A DNA stretch of 64,000 nt from Leptolinea sp. UBA5203 (lineage in GTDB: Bacteria > Chloroflexota > Anaerolineae > Anaerolineales > Anaerolineaceae). Each line of letters begins with the position of its first letter. Position 1 is the first letter of the stretch. The notes under the pieces are model-generated. The model was not told where the DNA came from, ran no database searches, and worked only from the letters and a program-made list of their open reading frames with translations. This document shows, in pieces, positions 23,854-32,801 of the stretch. The translations under genes and the position numbers were made by a program. The stretch is taken from positions 1-64,000 of the forward strand of contig DHVR01000003.1 of the NCBI GenBank assembly GCA_002412765.1. The letters are read 5' to 3'.

Positions 23854-26160
23854 TTAATCTTTTTTGTTGTCTGAATCTGAGCGAGGGCGATAGGATGGTT
23901 TGCCGCGATCACCACCACGGTCTCCGCCGCGATCACTGCTTCCGCGGTCTCGATTGTAAGATCCACCGCCGCCACTGCCACCCCGGCGATTTCCTGAAGA
24001 GGAACTTCCACCGGTGCTGGGTTTGCGTTTGTCATGGCTGAGAGCTTCTTCCGCGGTCCAACCTTCTAAAACGGCCTGGCGGGAAAGACGGATCTTGCCA
24101 TTGTCATCAATGGCGGTCACCATCACGGTCAGCTCTTCACCCAGGGAGGCTACATCTTCCACTTTCTCAACTCGTTCGGAGTCCAATTGGGAGATATGAA
24201 CCATACCGTCGGTACCAGGCAGAATTTCGACAAAGGCGCCAAAATCAGCGATGCGCACGACTTTACCGGTATAAATGCGGCCAACTTCCGCAGTCTCGAT
24301 CAATGCAGAGATACGATCTCTGGCGATCATTTCGCTTTCCACATCCAGAGCGGCGATGAAAACGGTGCCGTCATCTCCGATATCGATTTTGGTTTTGGTT
24401 TCTTCCTGCAATGCACGAATCATCTTCCCGCCCGGTCCGATGATGGCGCCGATTTTGTCAATGGCAACCTTCATGATGGAGATGCGAGGAGCATGCGGTT
24501 TTAATGCAGAATTAGGTTGGGGAATGGTTTCGAGAATCATTTCCATGATTTCCATACGAGCCACACGCCCCTGATCCAAAGCTTCAGAGAGTAACTGGGA
24601 GGATAGACCCTTGATTTTGATATCCATCTGCAAAGCGGTGATGCCATTTTTGGAACCGGCCACTTTGAAATCCATATCGCCAAGATGATCTTCCATGCCC
24701 TGGATATCGGTCAAAATGACATAGCGGTCGCCTTCTTTGATTAATCCCATGGCGATACCGGTGATGGGTTCTTTAATCGGAACACCACAATCCATCAGGG
24801 CCAGGGTTGAAGCACAGACGGAAGCCATGGAGGATGAACCATTGGAGGCCATCACTTCAGAAACCAGACGAATGGTATAGGGGAATACTTGTTCGGATGG
24901 GATCATGGGAAGCAGGGCGCGTTCGGCCAGGTTGCCGTGGCCAATTTCACGCCGTGAGGAACTGCGGGAGGGTTTTACCTCTCCGGTACAGAAGGAGGGG
25001 AAATTGTAATGATGCATGTAGCGTTTGGTATCGGTGGGAGAGAGGGTATCAATTTCCTGTGCTTCACGAGGGGTACCCAGGGTGGCAAAGGTCAAAACCT
25101 GAGTTTCACCGCGAGTGAAAATGGCTGAACCATGCGCACGCGGGCTGTAAGCAACTTCGCACCAAATGGGACGAATCTCAGTGGATTTGCGGCCGTCAGG
25201 TCGAATCCCTTCTTCGATGATGCGATTGCGGATGATGTCTTTTTCGATATCATGGAAAGCCTGTTTGATATCAGCCGTGATTTTTTCCGGTTTCTCGGCA
25301 TCGGCGATCATTTCTTCGATCACTTTGGCTTCAATGTCTTTCACAGCCTGGGCATATTCTGCTTTGGTGTGAGGGGAGACCAGGGCAGTGTGGATATCAG
25401 CGGCAACTTTATTGCGAATCTGATCAATAAAGGGTTCATTGGATTCGGGCTCGGGGATGATTTCCTTTACCTTGCCAATTTCTTCGGCCATCTGGAGCTG
25501 GAGGTCGATCAGGGGCTGCATGGCTTCATGGCCAAAAGCAACGGCTTCCACGATCACTGCTTCAGGGACTTCATCGGCGCCGCATTCGACCATCAAAATG
25601 GCGTCTTTGGAACCGGCGATGCGCAGGTCTAAATCGGAGACATCCATCTGAGCGTAAGTGGGGTTGACCACAAATTTTCCATCCACGCGCCCAATACGGA
25701 CAGCAGCGATGGGGCCTTCCCAAGGGATGTTGGAAATCATCAAAGCAGCCGAGGCGGCATTGATACACATTAAATCCAAAGGATTTTCGGTATCCGCAGA
25801 GAGCGAGTACAAAATCACCTGGATGGGATTGTGCATATGTTTGGCGAAAAGGGGACGAATGGAGCGGTCAGTCAAGCGGGCAACGAGAATGGCATCATTC
25901 CCTGGACGTCCTTCACGACGGAAAAATGAGCCGGGGATTTTTCCGCCAGCATACATTTTTTCTTCATAATCAACAGTAAGGGGTAGAAAATCAGTACCTT
26001 CCCTTACGTCATCGGACATGGTAGCAGCACAGAAAACGATCGTGTCGCCAATGCGAACTGTAACCGCACCACCTGCCTGACCAGCTAATTTGCCTGTTTC
26101 GAAAGTGATGATTTGATCACCAACGGGGGCATTATATTCTTTTACAACTGGTTTAATCAT
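23854..26160 (-). CDS. pnp: Polyribonucleotide nucleotidyltransferase (PNPase)
   Basis: A 768-residue PNPase that degrades RNA 3' to 5' with phosphate. It has two RNase PH-like domains (the second with RRPDGR-like IRPDGRKSTEIRPI and SRREIGHGNLAERAL), then a KH domain (AIIGPGGKMIRALQEE) and an S1 domain (GRIYTGKVVRIADFGAFVEILPG). The tail of about 60 residues is rich in Gly, Ser, Arg and Asp with RGGDRGG repeats, probably disordered and RNA-binding. It sits downstream of rpsO as in many bacteria, after a terminator and a structured leader. Confidence 0.97.
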   Translation of the reverse strand: MIKPVVKEYNAPVGDQIITFETGKLAGQAGGAVTVRIGDTIVFCAATMSDDVREGTDFLPLTVDYEEKMYAGGKIPGSFFRREGRPGNDAILVARLTDRSIRPLFAKHMHNPIQVILYSLSADTENPLDLMCINAASAALMISNIPWEGPIAAVRIGRVDGKFVVNPTYAQMDVSDLDLRIAGSKDAILMVECGADEVPEAVIVEAVAFGHEAMQPLIDLQLQMAEEIGKVKEIIPEPESNEPFIDQIRNKVAADIHTALVSPHTKAEYAQAVKDIEAKVIEEMIADAEKPEKITADIKQAFHDIEKDIIRNRIIEEGIRPDGRKSTEIRPIWCEVAYSPRAHGSAIFTRGETQVLTFATLGTPREAQEIDTLSPTDTKRYMHHYNFPSFCTGEVKPSRSSSRREIGHGNLAERALLPMIPSEQVFPYTIRLVSEVMASNGSSSMASVCASTLALMDCGVPIKEPITGIAMGLIKEGDRYVILTDIQGMEDHLGDMDFKVAGSKNGITALQMDIKIKGLSSQLLSEALDQGRVARMEIMEMILETIPQPNSALKPHAPRISIMKVAIDKIGAIIGPGGKMIRALQEETKTKIDIGDDGTVFIAALDVESEMIARDRISALIETAEVGRIYTGKVVRIADFGAFVEILPGTDGMVHISQLDSERVEKVEDVASLGEELTVMVTAIDDNGKIRLSRQAVLEGWTAEEALSHDKRKPSTGGSSSSGNRRGGSGGGGSYNRDRGSSDRGGDRGGDRGKPSYRPRSDSDNKKD

Positions 26161-26217
26161 TAAATTTATTCCTTCCTTTTCCCCCGCATGGTTAGGAACT
26201 GAAAATGGTCAAGGGAC

Positions 26218-26257
26218 ATTCCCGGAGCATTTTCAATGCCCAACCCACGAGGGGAAT
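26218..26257 (-). promoter_or_regulatory. Structured leader of pnp
   Basis: On the minus strand an outer stem (26252-26257 with 26218-26223, ATTCCC/GGGAAT) encloses an inner stem GGGCATT/AATGCTC with a GAA loop (26235-26241 with 26225-26231). It lies about 60 bases before the pnp ATG. In E. coli a pnp leader hairpin mediates autoregulation, and a similar role here is inference. Confidence 0.4.
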
Positions 26258-26297
26258 TTTATTAGTATATCTCACATAAGATATATCTGATATTCTT

Positions 26298-26334
26298 AAA
26301 AAACAGAATAGATGGAAAACTCCATCTATTCTGT
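26298..26334 (-). terminator. Intrinsic terminator between rpsO and pnp
   Basis: A perfect 14-bp stem (26303-26316 with 26321-26334), a 4-base loop and, on the minus strand, a run of T. It ends rpsO and implies partial read-through or a separate pnp promoter. Confidence 0.88.
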
Positions 26335-26343
26335 CTTTTTGAC

Positions 26344-26619
26344 TTATTTAAGTTTTCGTAATTGCAGTTTTTGAACAAGATCCAAGTATTTCACGTAGTC
26401 TTTGCGGCGCAGATAATTCATCAAGCGGCGTCGTCGACCAACCATAATCAACAAACCACGTCGGGATGATTCATCGTGCTTATTGATTTTCAAATGTTCG
26501 GTTAACTGTTTGATACGAGTTGTCAGAATGGAGATTTGAACTTCGGTGGAACCGGTATCGGTAGGATGTTTCTGATACTCTTGAATAAGTTGTGTTTTGA
26601 TCTCTTTTTGTAAAGGCAT
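26344..26619 (-). CDS. rpsO: 30S ribosomal protein S15
   Basis: A 91-residue S15 starting MPLQKEIKTQLIQEYQKHPT, with the conserved DTGSTEVQISILTTRIKQLTEHLK and RRRRLMNYLRRKD blocks. AAGGAG precedes ATG 26619. An upstream in-frame ATG at 26688 would add non-homologous residues. S15 is a primary 16S binder and often regulates its own mRNA. Confidence 0.96.
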   Translation of the reverse strand: MPLQKEIKTQLIQEYQKHPTDTGSTEVQISILTTRIKQLTEHLKINKHDESSRRGLLIMVGRRRRLMNYLRRKDYVKYLDLVQKLQLRKLK

Positions 26620-26711
26620 GACGTCTGCTAACTCCTTGTAGCAATTTTTATTTGCAGGTCTCCATTCCAGCCGTAGAATTTCTACCACCGAAAGGACCAG
26701 TCATTGGAGTA

Positions 26712-26720
26712 ATTATACCA
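26712..26720 (-). promoter_or_regulatory. Extended -10 promoter of rpsO
   Basis: On the minus strand TGGTATAAT precedes rpsO by about 90 bases. A -35 box is weak (TTCCAT at 17 bases). The same TGGTATAAT pattern is seen before mutL and the 30182-30400 gene. Confidence 0.5.
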
Positions 26721-26766
26721 GATGGAATCAACCTATGGAAGGCAAGGGCTGTCAAGGGGAAGTTTT

Positions 26767-27564
26767 TTATCGTTTTAGAATTTCCCTGAAGCGGGGGCGA
26801 CTGGATTCAGCCAGGTTGGGTAGGAACTTGCGGAAAATACGGAAGATGGCATCATTGTTCACCATCAGCAGACTTTGTTCAAAGAAGTGCAGGCTCTCAG
26901 TTGGATAGCGGCGGTACAGCTCGCTAATAATGGTCAGGAAATCCTGGCGGTAGCGTAGGTCTGCGTTGGGGAAGAAAAGCAGGAAATGTCTGAAGAAAAA
27001 TGGAGTATTGACAAAGGATTCATGCTGGATGCTAACTTGTAAGAGATGCAGCCCAAATCGTGGAGAATCGCCGATGGTGATGGGCAGGGTATGTTCCAAA
27101 TAATCCAGCCAAATTTGAGAACTCCTGGCGATGATTGCTGCAGTGCTGCGCTGCAGAAAATCCAGCAGGCGGTCATCCCGCTGCCAGGCAGTGCCGATGG
27201 TTGATATGCGGTCCAATACTGCATGCGCATGGGTGGCGGGAATGCTTCCCAGGATGCTGGCAGCGAGATCACATACTTCCGTGTAGGGGTCCGTTATCAG
27301 TTCATCAAATAAACGCAGGGCAGCATCCGGGTTTTCCTGGCTGCGTTTGCGAATCAAACGCTCAAACTGCATGCCAATCAATAGGGGCAGATGATACCTC
27401 TTTATTCTGGGGTTATTTTGGGTGGTCTGTCCGCTGCGAAATACCTGGACACTGTAAAAGCTGAAAAGCCTGGTTAAGTGTTCATGAAATTCCACTGGCC
27501 GGGTAAAAAACTCCAGCAGTTCATAGATTTCAACATTGAGTTTGGTCAGGTTTACAGCAGTCAT
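26767..27564 (-). CDS. Hypothetical alpha-helical protein (HEAT-like)
   Basis: A 265-residue soluble protein of no recognised family. It is almost all helical, with repeated amphipathic helix pairs (for example DAALRLFDELITDPYTEV and VCDLAASILGSIP) suggesting HEAT-like repeats. It starts 35 bases after the proS terminator stem, whose T-run overlaps its ATG region. It lies upstream of rpsO. No catalytic motif is visible. Confidence 0.65.
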   Translation of the reverse strand: MTAVNLTKLNVEIYELLEFFTRPVEFHEHLTRLFSFYSVQVFRSGQTTQNNPRIKRYHLPLLIGMQFERLIRKRSQENPDAALRLFDELITDPYTEVCDLAASILGSIPATHAHAVLDRISTIGTAWQRDDRLLDFLQRSTAAIIARSSQIWLDYLEHTLPITIGDSPRFGLHLLQVSIQHESFVNTPFFFRHFLLFFPNADLRYRQDFLTIISELYRRYPTESLHFFEQSLLMVNNDAIFRIFRKFLPNLAESSRPRFREILKR

Positions 27565-27565
27565 A

Positions 27566-27599
27566 GGAAAAAGGAGGGCGGCAGGGTCACCTGCCGCCC
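27566..27599 (-). terminator. Terminator after proS
   Basis: A perfect 10-bp GC-rich stem (27576-27585 with 27590-27599, GGGCGGCAGG/CCTGCCGCCC) and loop GTCA. On the minus strand it is followed by CCTTTTTCC. Confidence 0.85.
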
Positions 27600-27610
27600 G
27601 TGCTCACAAA

Positions 27611-29044
27611 TTAGTAAGCCTTGGCAATATAGGCTTTTTCAGTGGCATCGGCGCCGCACACAATACAGGCTCCGTGCTCTTTGGGTTGATCAAATGGAAT
27701 ACAGCGAACTGTAGCTTTAGTATCTTCTTTAATTTTATCTTCGCAGGCAGGGTTACCGCACCAGTATGAGAAAGCCCAAGCCGAATCCACGACTTGCTTC
27801 AATTCTTCATAAGTCTCGGGAGAATGAATATTAGCGTCGCGGAAGGCGGTTGCCCGAGCCAGTAAAGCGGCTTGAATCTCTTCCAGCAGTTTACCTACTG
27901 CAGCGCAGCAATTTTCCAGAGGCAGGATGACCTTTCCATCCCGTCCGGGAACATCCCGGCGGGCGGCCATCATATGCTGTTCGTCCACGTCCTTGGGGCC
28001 AATTTCCAGTCGTAAAGGTACACCGCGCATTTCCCAGTCATTGAATTTAAAACCGGGGGTTTGTTCCATGCGCTCATCGACTTTAACGCGATAAGCGGCC
28101 AATTCGACCTTTAATTGATTTACCACCGGTTGAACCTTGGCTTTTTCCTCGTCATTCCGGTAAATCGGTACAATGACCACCTGGATGGGGGCCAGGCGGG
28201 GTGGGAAGATCAAGCCCTGGTCATCGCCGTGGGTCATGATAATCGCTCCAATTAAGCGAGTGGAGACACCCCAGGAGGTTGTCCAAGCGTATTGGAGTTC
28301 ATTTTTCTCGTCCAGGAATTTGATGTCAAAGGCGTTGGAGAAATTCTGGGCGAGGTTATGGGAGGTGCCAGATTGCAGCGCTTTGCGGTCGCCCATCATG
28401 GCTTCGATGGAATAGGAGCGCAAGGCGCCGGCAAATTTCTCGCTTTCGGATTTTCTACCTACAATGACTGGAACCGCTGCTTCGTTATAGGCAAACTCTG
28501 CATAGGTGTTGACCATGCGCAAGGTTTCTTCTTCGGCTTCTTCGTAGGTGGCATGAGCAGTGTGGCCTTCCTGCCAGTAGAATTCCAGGGTACGCAGGAA
28601 GAGACGTGTGCGCATTTCCCAGCGAACCACGTTGCCCCATTGATTGATCAAAACCGGCAAGTCTCGATAAGATTTGATCCATTTGGAATACATGTGTCCG
28701 ATAATGGTTTCAGAGGTGGGGCGAACCACCAGCGGTTCTTCCAGTTCCTGACCGCCGCCATGGGTTACCACGGCCAGTTCGGGAGCAAAACCCTTTACAT
28801 GTTGTTTCTCTTTTTCCAAAAAGGACATGGGGATCAGTAAAGGAAAGGCAGCGTTGACATGCCCTGTGGCTTTAAAACGGGAGTCCAGTTGAGCTTGGAT
28901 GTTTTCCCATAACGCCCAACCGTAAGGACGAATGACCATACAACCACGGACTGGTGCGTAATCGGCCAATTCGGCTCTTTGAATCACCTGGTTGTACCAT
29001 TCGGAATAGTTTTCACTTCTGGTGGTTAATTTTTCTTGTTTCAT
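27611..29044 (-). CDS. proS: Prolyl-tRNA synthetase, type 3 (archaeal/eukaryotic-like)
   Basis: A 477-residue class II synthetase that charges tRNA-Pro. It lacks the bacterial editing insertion and has a C-terminal extension with Cys pairs (CGNPAC and CIVCGA) and the C-terminal KAY, as in the short archaeal-type enzymes. Class II landmarks include VVRPTSETIIGHMYSKWI (motif 2 region) and AWTTSWGVSTRLIGAIIMTHGDDQG (motif 3). The start is ATG 29044. An upstream in-frame ATG at 29095 is less likely. Confidence 0.95.
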   Translation of the reverse strand: MKQEKLTTRSENYSEWYNQVIQRAELADYAPVRGCMVIRPYGWALWENIQAQLDSRFKATGHVNAAFPLLIPMSFLEKEKQHVKGFAPELAVVTHGGGQELEEPLVVRPTSETIIGHMYSKWIKSYRDLPVLINQWGNVVRWEMRTRLFLRTLEFYWQEGHTAHATYEEAEEETLRMVNTYAEFAYNEAAVPVIVGRKSESEKFAGALRSYSIEAMMGDRKALQSGTSHNLAQNFSNAFDIKFLDEKNELQYAWTTSWGVSTRLIGAIIMTHGDDQGLIFPPRLAPIQVVIVPIYRNDEEKAKVQPVVNQLKVELAAYRVKVDERMEQTPGFKFNDWEMRGVPLRLEIGPKDVDEQHMMAARRDVPGRDGKVILPLENCCAAVGKLLEEIQAALLARATAFRDANIHSPETYEELKQVVDSAWAFSYWCGNPACEDKIKEDTKATVRCIPFDQPKEHGACIVCGADATEKAYIAKAY

Positions 29045-29122
29045 GGATGTTTTTTTACCAATTGTAGGATGGATTCGATTGCCAATATATATCATAGAAT
29101 GGACGATGGGTCAAACCCTCGA

Positions 29123-29680
29123 TCAACCAGCCTGCTTGAAATACAACAGAGCCTCATCCACGGAACAAACAAAATGAAAGTTTTCAGGCAGGCTGCTATC
29201 CAAATAACTTTCTTGCGCAGCGCAAAAAGCCTGGATGGTTTCCTGCCATGCCTTGCCGATGAAAATCATGGGACGACTATCCTCGGGGTGGATGATGATA
29301 TGGTTCCAAAAGAGGACAATTTCAGCCAGGGTGCCAATCCCCCCCGGTAAGGCAATCAGTCCCACATTTCCTTCCTGAATTAACCGTTTAATCCGTTCTG
29401 CCAGCGATGAACAGTGGATGACTTCTTGCACCCAGGCATTATGAGAGGTTGGCCGCCAGTTTTCAATTTCTTCACACGTGACCCCCACAACAGTTCCACC
29501 AGCTTCGGCTGAACCTTTGGAAACGGCTTCCATGGTACCCATATAGCCTCCGGTGACGACGCCCAAATGAAGCTGGGCCAGTTGGGCGCCAAGTTTCATT
29601 GCATCCGTATAGGCAGAATCACCTAAGACAGGTTTGGCGGATCCAAAAACCGTCACCAGTCTATGAGAAGGGCTTGTCAA
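29123..29680 (-). CDS. LOG family protein (nucleotide 5'-monophosphate phosphoribohydrolase type)
   Basis: A 185-residue Rossmann-like protein with VFGSAKP near the start, GVVTGGYMGTMEAVSKG and the signature LPGGIGTLAEIVLFWN. Family members release bases from nucleotide monophosphates, including cytokinin precursors. The true substrate here is unknown. The only available start is TTG 29680, whose TTGA overlaps the stop of the PilZ-like gene by 4 bases, implying coupling. Confidence 0.88.
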   Translation of the reverse strand: MTSPSHRLVTVFGSAKPVLGDSAYTDAMKLGAQLAQLHLGVVTGGYMGTMEAVSKGSAEAGGTVVGVTCEEIENWRPTSHNAWVQEVIHCSSLAERIKRLIQEGNVGLIALPGGIGTLAEIVLFWNHIIIHPEDSRPMIFIGKAWQETIQAFCAAQESYLDSSLPENFHFVCSVDEALLYFKQAG

Positions 29681-30021
29681 TCCTGGAAACCAAAGTGGTG
29701 AATCAGTTGATCAACCCGGAGCATATCGGCTTCGTTTAAATCCAAAAGTTTGAAACCGGTATCATAAAAATCCGGATTAACATCTTTTCTTGTCCAGAGA
29801 CTGACTGCGGAGAACTCCAGATCTTCTTTACCGATGATCTCTTTGGGGAGCATCATTCTGAAGTGGAACTCTTTATTTGTTTCAAAAGGGGTTTCACTGA
29901 TGACCATGAGACCCTCTGCTGTGATATCCACCAGGTGACCCATCAATTCATTGGTCGTTTTATCCATGATTCGCAAATAATAGATCAGGTGCCTACGTTT
30001 AAGCGTTCGTTTTTCGAACAT
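29677..30021 (-). CDS. PilZ-domain-like protein
   Basis: A 114-residue protein with an N-terminal RRHLIYYLR segment and DITAEGLMVISE, resembling the RxxxR and D/NxSxxG c-di-GMP motifs of PilZ, with Thr in place of Ser. A beta-barrel-like stretch follows (EFHFRMMLP, EFSAVSLWTR). AAAAGGAG gives the start at ATG 30021. Function as a c-di-GMP receptor is inferred. It is coupled to the LOG gene. Confidence 0.72.
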   Translation of the reverse strand: MFEKRTLKRRHLIYYLRIMDKTTNELMGHLVDITAEGLMVISETPFETNKEFHFRMMLPKEIIGKEDLEFSAVSLWTRKDVNPDFYDTGFKLLDLNEADMLRVDQLIHHFGFQD

Positions 30022-30181
30022 GGGATGCTCCTTTTTTTGCTGTTCAGGGTTTGCCTGAATGGCTAATCCAATCATTAATGATTTAGTTTAATTATGCTGA
30101 ATTGAATCTCAAATGCAAGCGGAAACCGGGAAAAAACTGCATTATTTACAAAAAATATATATTAATTGAACAAATTTCCAG

Positions 30182-30400
30182 CTATGCCGGATCAAATCCG
30201 CTTAAAACCTTGATGGCTTTTGATGCGGATTGTACCTGAAAGGGATGCCACCCCGACTCGCTGACCATCTTTTGCAGGTGGTTCAACACAACCTGCTGAT
30301 CTTCTGCAGAAAGGGAAACGAAGGTCTCTTGAATCATCTCCTCATCCTCAGAAAGAATTCCATCCCAGACACTTTCCAAATATTCTTCCAAAGAGCTCAT
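30182..30400 (-). CDS. Small acidic hypothetical protein
   Basis: A 72-residue protein, strongly acidic in its first 35 residues (SSLEEYLESVWDGILSEDEE), then helical (LSAEDQQVVLNHLQKMV). I do not recognise a family. It is probably real because GGAG lies before its ATG and a TGGTATAAT promoter element lies 55 bases upstream. It follows the EF-G-like gene on the same strand. Confidence 0.68.
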   Translation of the reverse strand: MSSLEEYLESVWDGILSEDEEMIQETFVSLSAEDQQVVLNHLQKMVSESGWHPFQVQSASKAIKVLSGFDPA

Positions 30401-30454
30401 TCCATCTCCATAAAATTATTTTTTCAGCGTTGTTTCTCCCAAGCTATTGAATTT

Positions 30455-30463
30455 ATTATACCA
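30455..30463 (-). promoter_or_regulatory. Extended -10 promoter of the small acidic gene
   Basis: On the minus strand TGGTATAAT lies between the EF-G-like gene's terminator hairpin and the 30182-30400 gene. No clear -35 box is present. Confidence 0.5.
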
Positions 30464-30476
30464 ACAGCTTAATAGC

Positions 30477-30503
30477 AAATGGCTGGCGAAGTGCCAGCCA
30501 TTT
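30477..30503 (-). terminator. Hairpin after the EF-G-like gene
   Basis: A perfect 11-bp stem (30477-30487 with 30493-30503, AAATGGCTGGC/GCCAGCCATTT) with a 5-base loop. The minus-strand tail is not U-rich, so termination may be partial. Confidence 0.6.
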
Positions 30504-30527
30504 GAGTTTTTAGGAGTTTGGATAATG

Positions 30528-32600
30528 TTATTCTTCTTTCTGTAAATGGGCCAAATCTTTCTTGCGCTGTTCGACAATTTCCTGGGTAATATGGGAGGGG
30601 ACCATATCGTAATGGTCTTCTTCCATGGTGAAAATACCGCGTCCACCGGTCATGGAGCGAAGGGTGGTGGTGTAGCGCTGCATTTCGGCCAGAGGAACCA
30701 GGGCTGAGACCGTGGAACGGCCTTTTTCAGTTTCCATACCCTGAACACGACCGCGGCGGGTGTTCATATCGCCCATGACGTCGCCCATGTATTCTTCAGG
30801 AACAACAACCTTAACATTCATGATCGGCTCCAACAGAATTGGATTAGCCATCATGTAGGCTTCTTTGAAAGCACCGCGACCGGCAATTTCAAACGCGATA
30901 GGTTTGGAATCTACAGGATGCTCTTTACCATCATAGACACTGACACGGATGCCGGAGACCGGATATCCAGCCAGAACGCCTTCTTTCATCACATTGCGGA
31001 CGCCTTTTTCGATAGCGGGCATGTAGCTGTTGGAGACGGACCCGCCAAAGACATCATTGGAGAATTCAAAATCTCCGTCTTTGAAAGGCTCAACGCGCAG
31101 GGCAACTTCACCAAATTGGCCTGAACCACCGGATTGTTTCTTGTGGCGGTAACGGGCGTCTCCCTTGCCGCTGATGGCTTCTTTAAAGGGGACGCGCGGG
31201 ACATCCACATTGATGCCGACCTGCAATTTACTTTCGGCACGGCGAATGACAACATCAATATGCTGATCGCCCATACCTTGCAAAATGGTTTGGAAGGTCA
31301 GGTGATCATTATGCCAGGTTAAAGTCATGTCCTCTTCGCATAATTTGGAGAGGGCGGAGTTGATTTTCGTACTGTCCACCTGGGTTTTGGGGAAGACGGC
31401 TACTCGATACAGAGCATTTGGGTAAGTGGGAGGGGTAAGAGTAACCGCTTTTTCTTTTGTGGTCAGGACATTGGTGGTGGAAGTTTCAGTCAGTTTAGGT
31501 ACAACGCCGATATCACCGGCATGCACACATTTGACACCCATGGCTTCCTTACCGCGCATAATGGAAACGGAGCCCAGACGTTCTTCAACACCTTTCGTCA
31601 CATTCCACGCCCGGCTGTCAGAGCAGACGGTTCCGGAAAACACGCGGAAGAAGCTTTGTCTTCCAACAAAGGGATCCGTAGTGGTTTTCCAGACGTAGCA
31701 GGCCAGAGGACCGGAGTCTTCGCCCTGTAATTCAATTGCGTTACCGCCCAAAGTGGCTGCTCGAGGGGCTTCCGCTGGGGAAGGTAAATAATCAACCATG
31801 GCACTAAGCAGGGGGGCGACACCGATTCCGGAGCCGGCAGCGCTGACTAATACAGGAATATAACTTCCGGATTTAACCACGCTTTGCAGACCACGTTTTA
31901 CTTCTTCATCATTTAATTCACCAGTTTCAAGATATTTTTCGAGCAAGGCATCTTCGCCTTCGGCAGCGGCTTCAATTAAAGCCATTCTTTCTGTTTCTGC
32001 GTCATCTTTAAAGGCTGCGGGAATTTCCACGCCGGTTTTGCTATTACCGATGAAGGCTTTCATAGAGACCAGGTCAATGGTTCCTTTGTAATCTTCTTTT
32101 TCACCCATCGGTAAATGGAACTTTATTAATCGCGTGTCGGAGAATTCTTCCATGGCCGCGAATATTTTGGCGAAGTTGGCATTAGGACGATCCATCTTAT
32201 TAATGACAATCAGCCTTGGCAGGTGGAATTGCTCGCAATAACTCCAGGCAACTTCCGTACCCACTTCAATACCGGAGACAGCGTCAACCAATACAACAGC
32301 ACCTTCGACCACACTTAAAGCCGAAATCATATCGCCAACAAAATCTGTATATCCAGGTGTATCTAATACATTGATTTTTTTGTTGTCATACTCTACTGGG
32401 ATGATCGAAGTGTAAACGGAAATTTGACGGCGGATCTCTTCTTCATCGAAATCGGACGCCGTGGTACCATCTTCGATTTTGCCTAAACGTGTTGTTGCGC
32501 CGGTGAAATTCAAAAAGGCTTCTGCCATCATTGTCTTTCCGGCACTGCTATGTGATACAAGTGCAATATTACGAATTGAATCAGAAGTGTATTCTTTCAT
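30528..32600 (-). CDS. Elongation factor G-like GTPase (EF-G2 type)
   Basis: A 690-residue paralogue of EF-G with the full five-domain layout. The P-loop reads SHSSAGKT (residues 16-23) instead of AHIDAGKT. Switch I ends RRQIS rather than RGIT. The G3 motif is DTPGYTDF with Tyr84 at the catalytic His position, while NKMD (134-137) is intact. Domain IV-V blocks such as YRHKKQSGGSGQFGEVALR and ANPILLEPIMNVKV-like are present. The altered switches suggest slow GTPase activity and a role other than standard translocation. Thermus EF-G-2 is a comparable relative. Confidence 0.92.
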   Translation of the reverse strand: MKEYTSDSIRNIALVSHSSAGKTMMAEAFLNFTGATTRLGKIEDGTTASDFDEEEIRRQISVYTSIIPVEYDNKKINVLDTPGYTDFVGDMISALSVVEGAVVLVDAVSGIEVGTEVAWSYCEQFHLPRLIVINKMDRPNANFAKIFAAMEEFSDTRLIKFHLPMGEKEDYKGTIDLVSMKAFIGNSKTGVEIPAAFKDDAETERMALIEAAAEGEDALLEKYLETGELNDEEVKRGLQSVVKSGSYIPVLVSAAGSGIGVAPLLSAMVDYLPSPAEAPRAATLGGNAIELQGEDSGPLACYVWKTTTDPFVGRQSFFRVFSGTVCSDSRAWNVTKGVEERLGSVSIMRGKEAMGVKCVHAGDIGVVPKLTETSTTNVLTTKEKAVTLTPPTYPNALYRVAVFPKTQVDSTKINSALSKLCEEDMTLTWHNDHLTFQTILQGMGDQHIDVVIRRAESKLQVGINVDVPRVPFKEAISGKGDARYRHKKQSGGSGQFGEVALRVEPFKDGDFEFSNDVFGGSVSNSYMPAIEKGVRNVMKEGVLAGYPVSGIRVSVYDGKEHPVDSKPIAFEIAGRGAFKEAYMMANPILLEPIMNVKVVVPEEYMGDVMGDMNTRRGRVQGMETEKGRSTVSALVPLAEMQRYTTTLRSMTGGRGIFTMEEDHYDMVPSHITQEIVEQRKKDLAHLQKEE

Positions 32601-32702
32601 GAAAGTGAATCCCTTTCCTCCAGGCTGGTTTTGCTCACTTCGTTAATGTAAAATTGCAGATAGGAGTCATCAATGTCTTTTACAAAAACAATGAGCCTTT
32701 TT

Positions 32703-32711
32703 ATTATATCA
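32703..32711 (-). promoter_or_regulatory. Extended -10 promoter of the EF-G-like gene
   Basis: On the minus strand TGATATAAT (TG-n-TATAAT) lies about 105 bases before the ATG. A TTGACA on the same strand at 32761-32766 is too far for this -10 and may belong to another start. Confidence 0.45.
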
Positions 32712-32801
32712 AACACTTGCTTGCTTTAAACAGCGAATATTCATCTTATTCTAATAAACTTGTCAATGAACCAAATTGGAGTAGATTAAAGTGAACCCGG
32801 G

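Noticed and set aside
23850..25969. Several plus-strand frames opposite pnp, up to 166 codons
   Set aside because: They are antisense to a clear PNPase coding frame and show low-complexity or non-protein-like composition.
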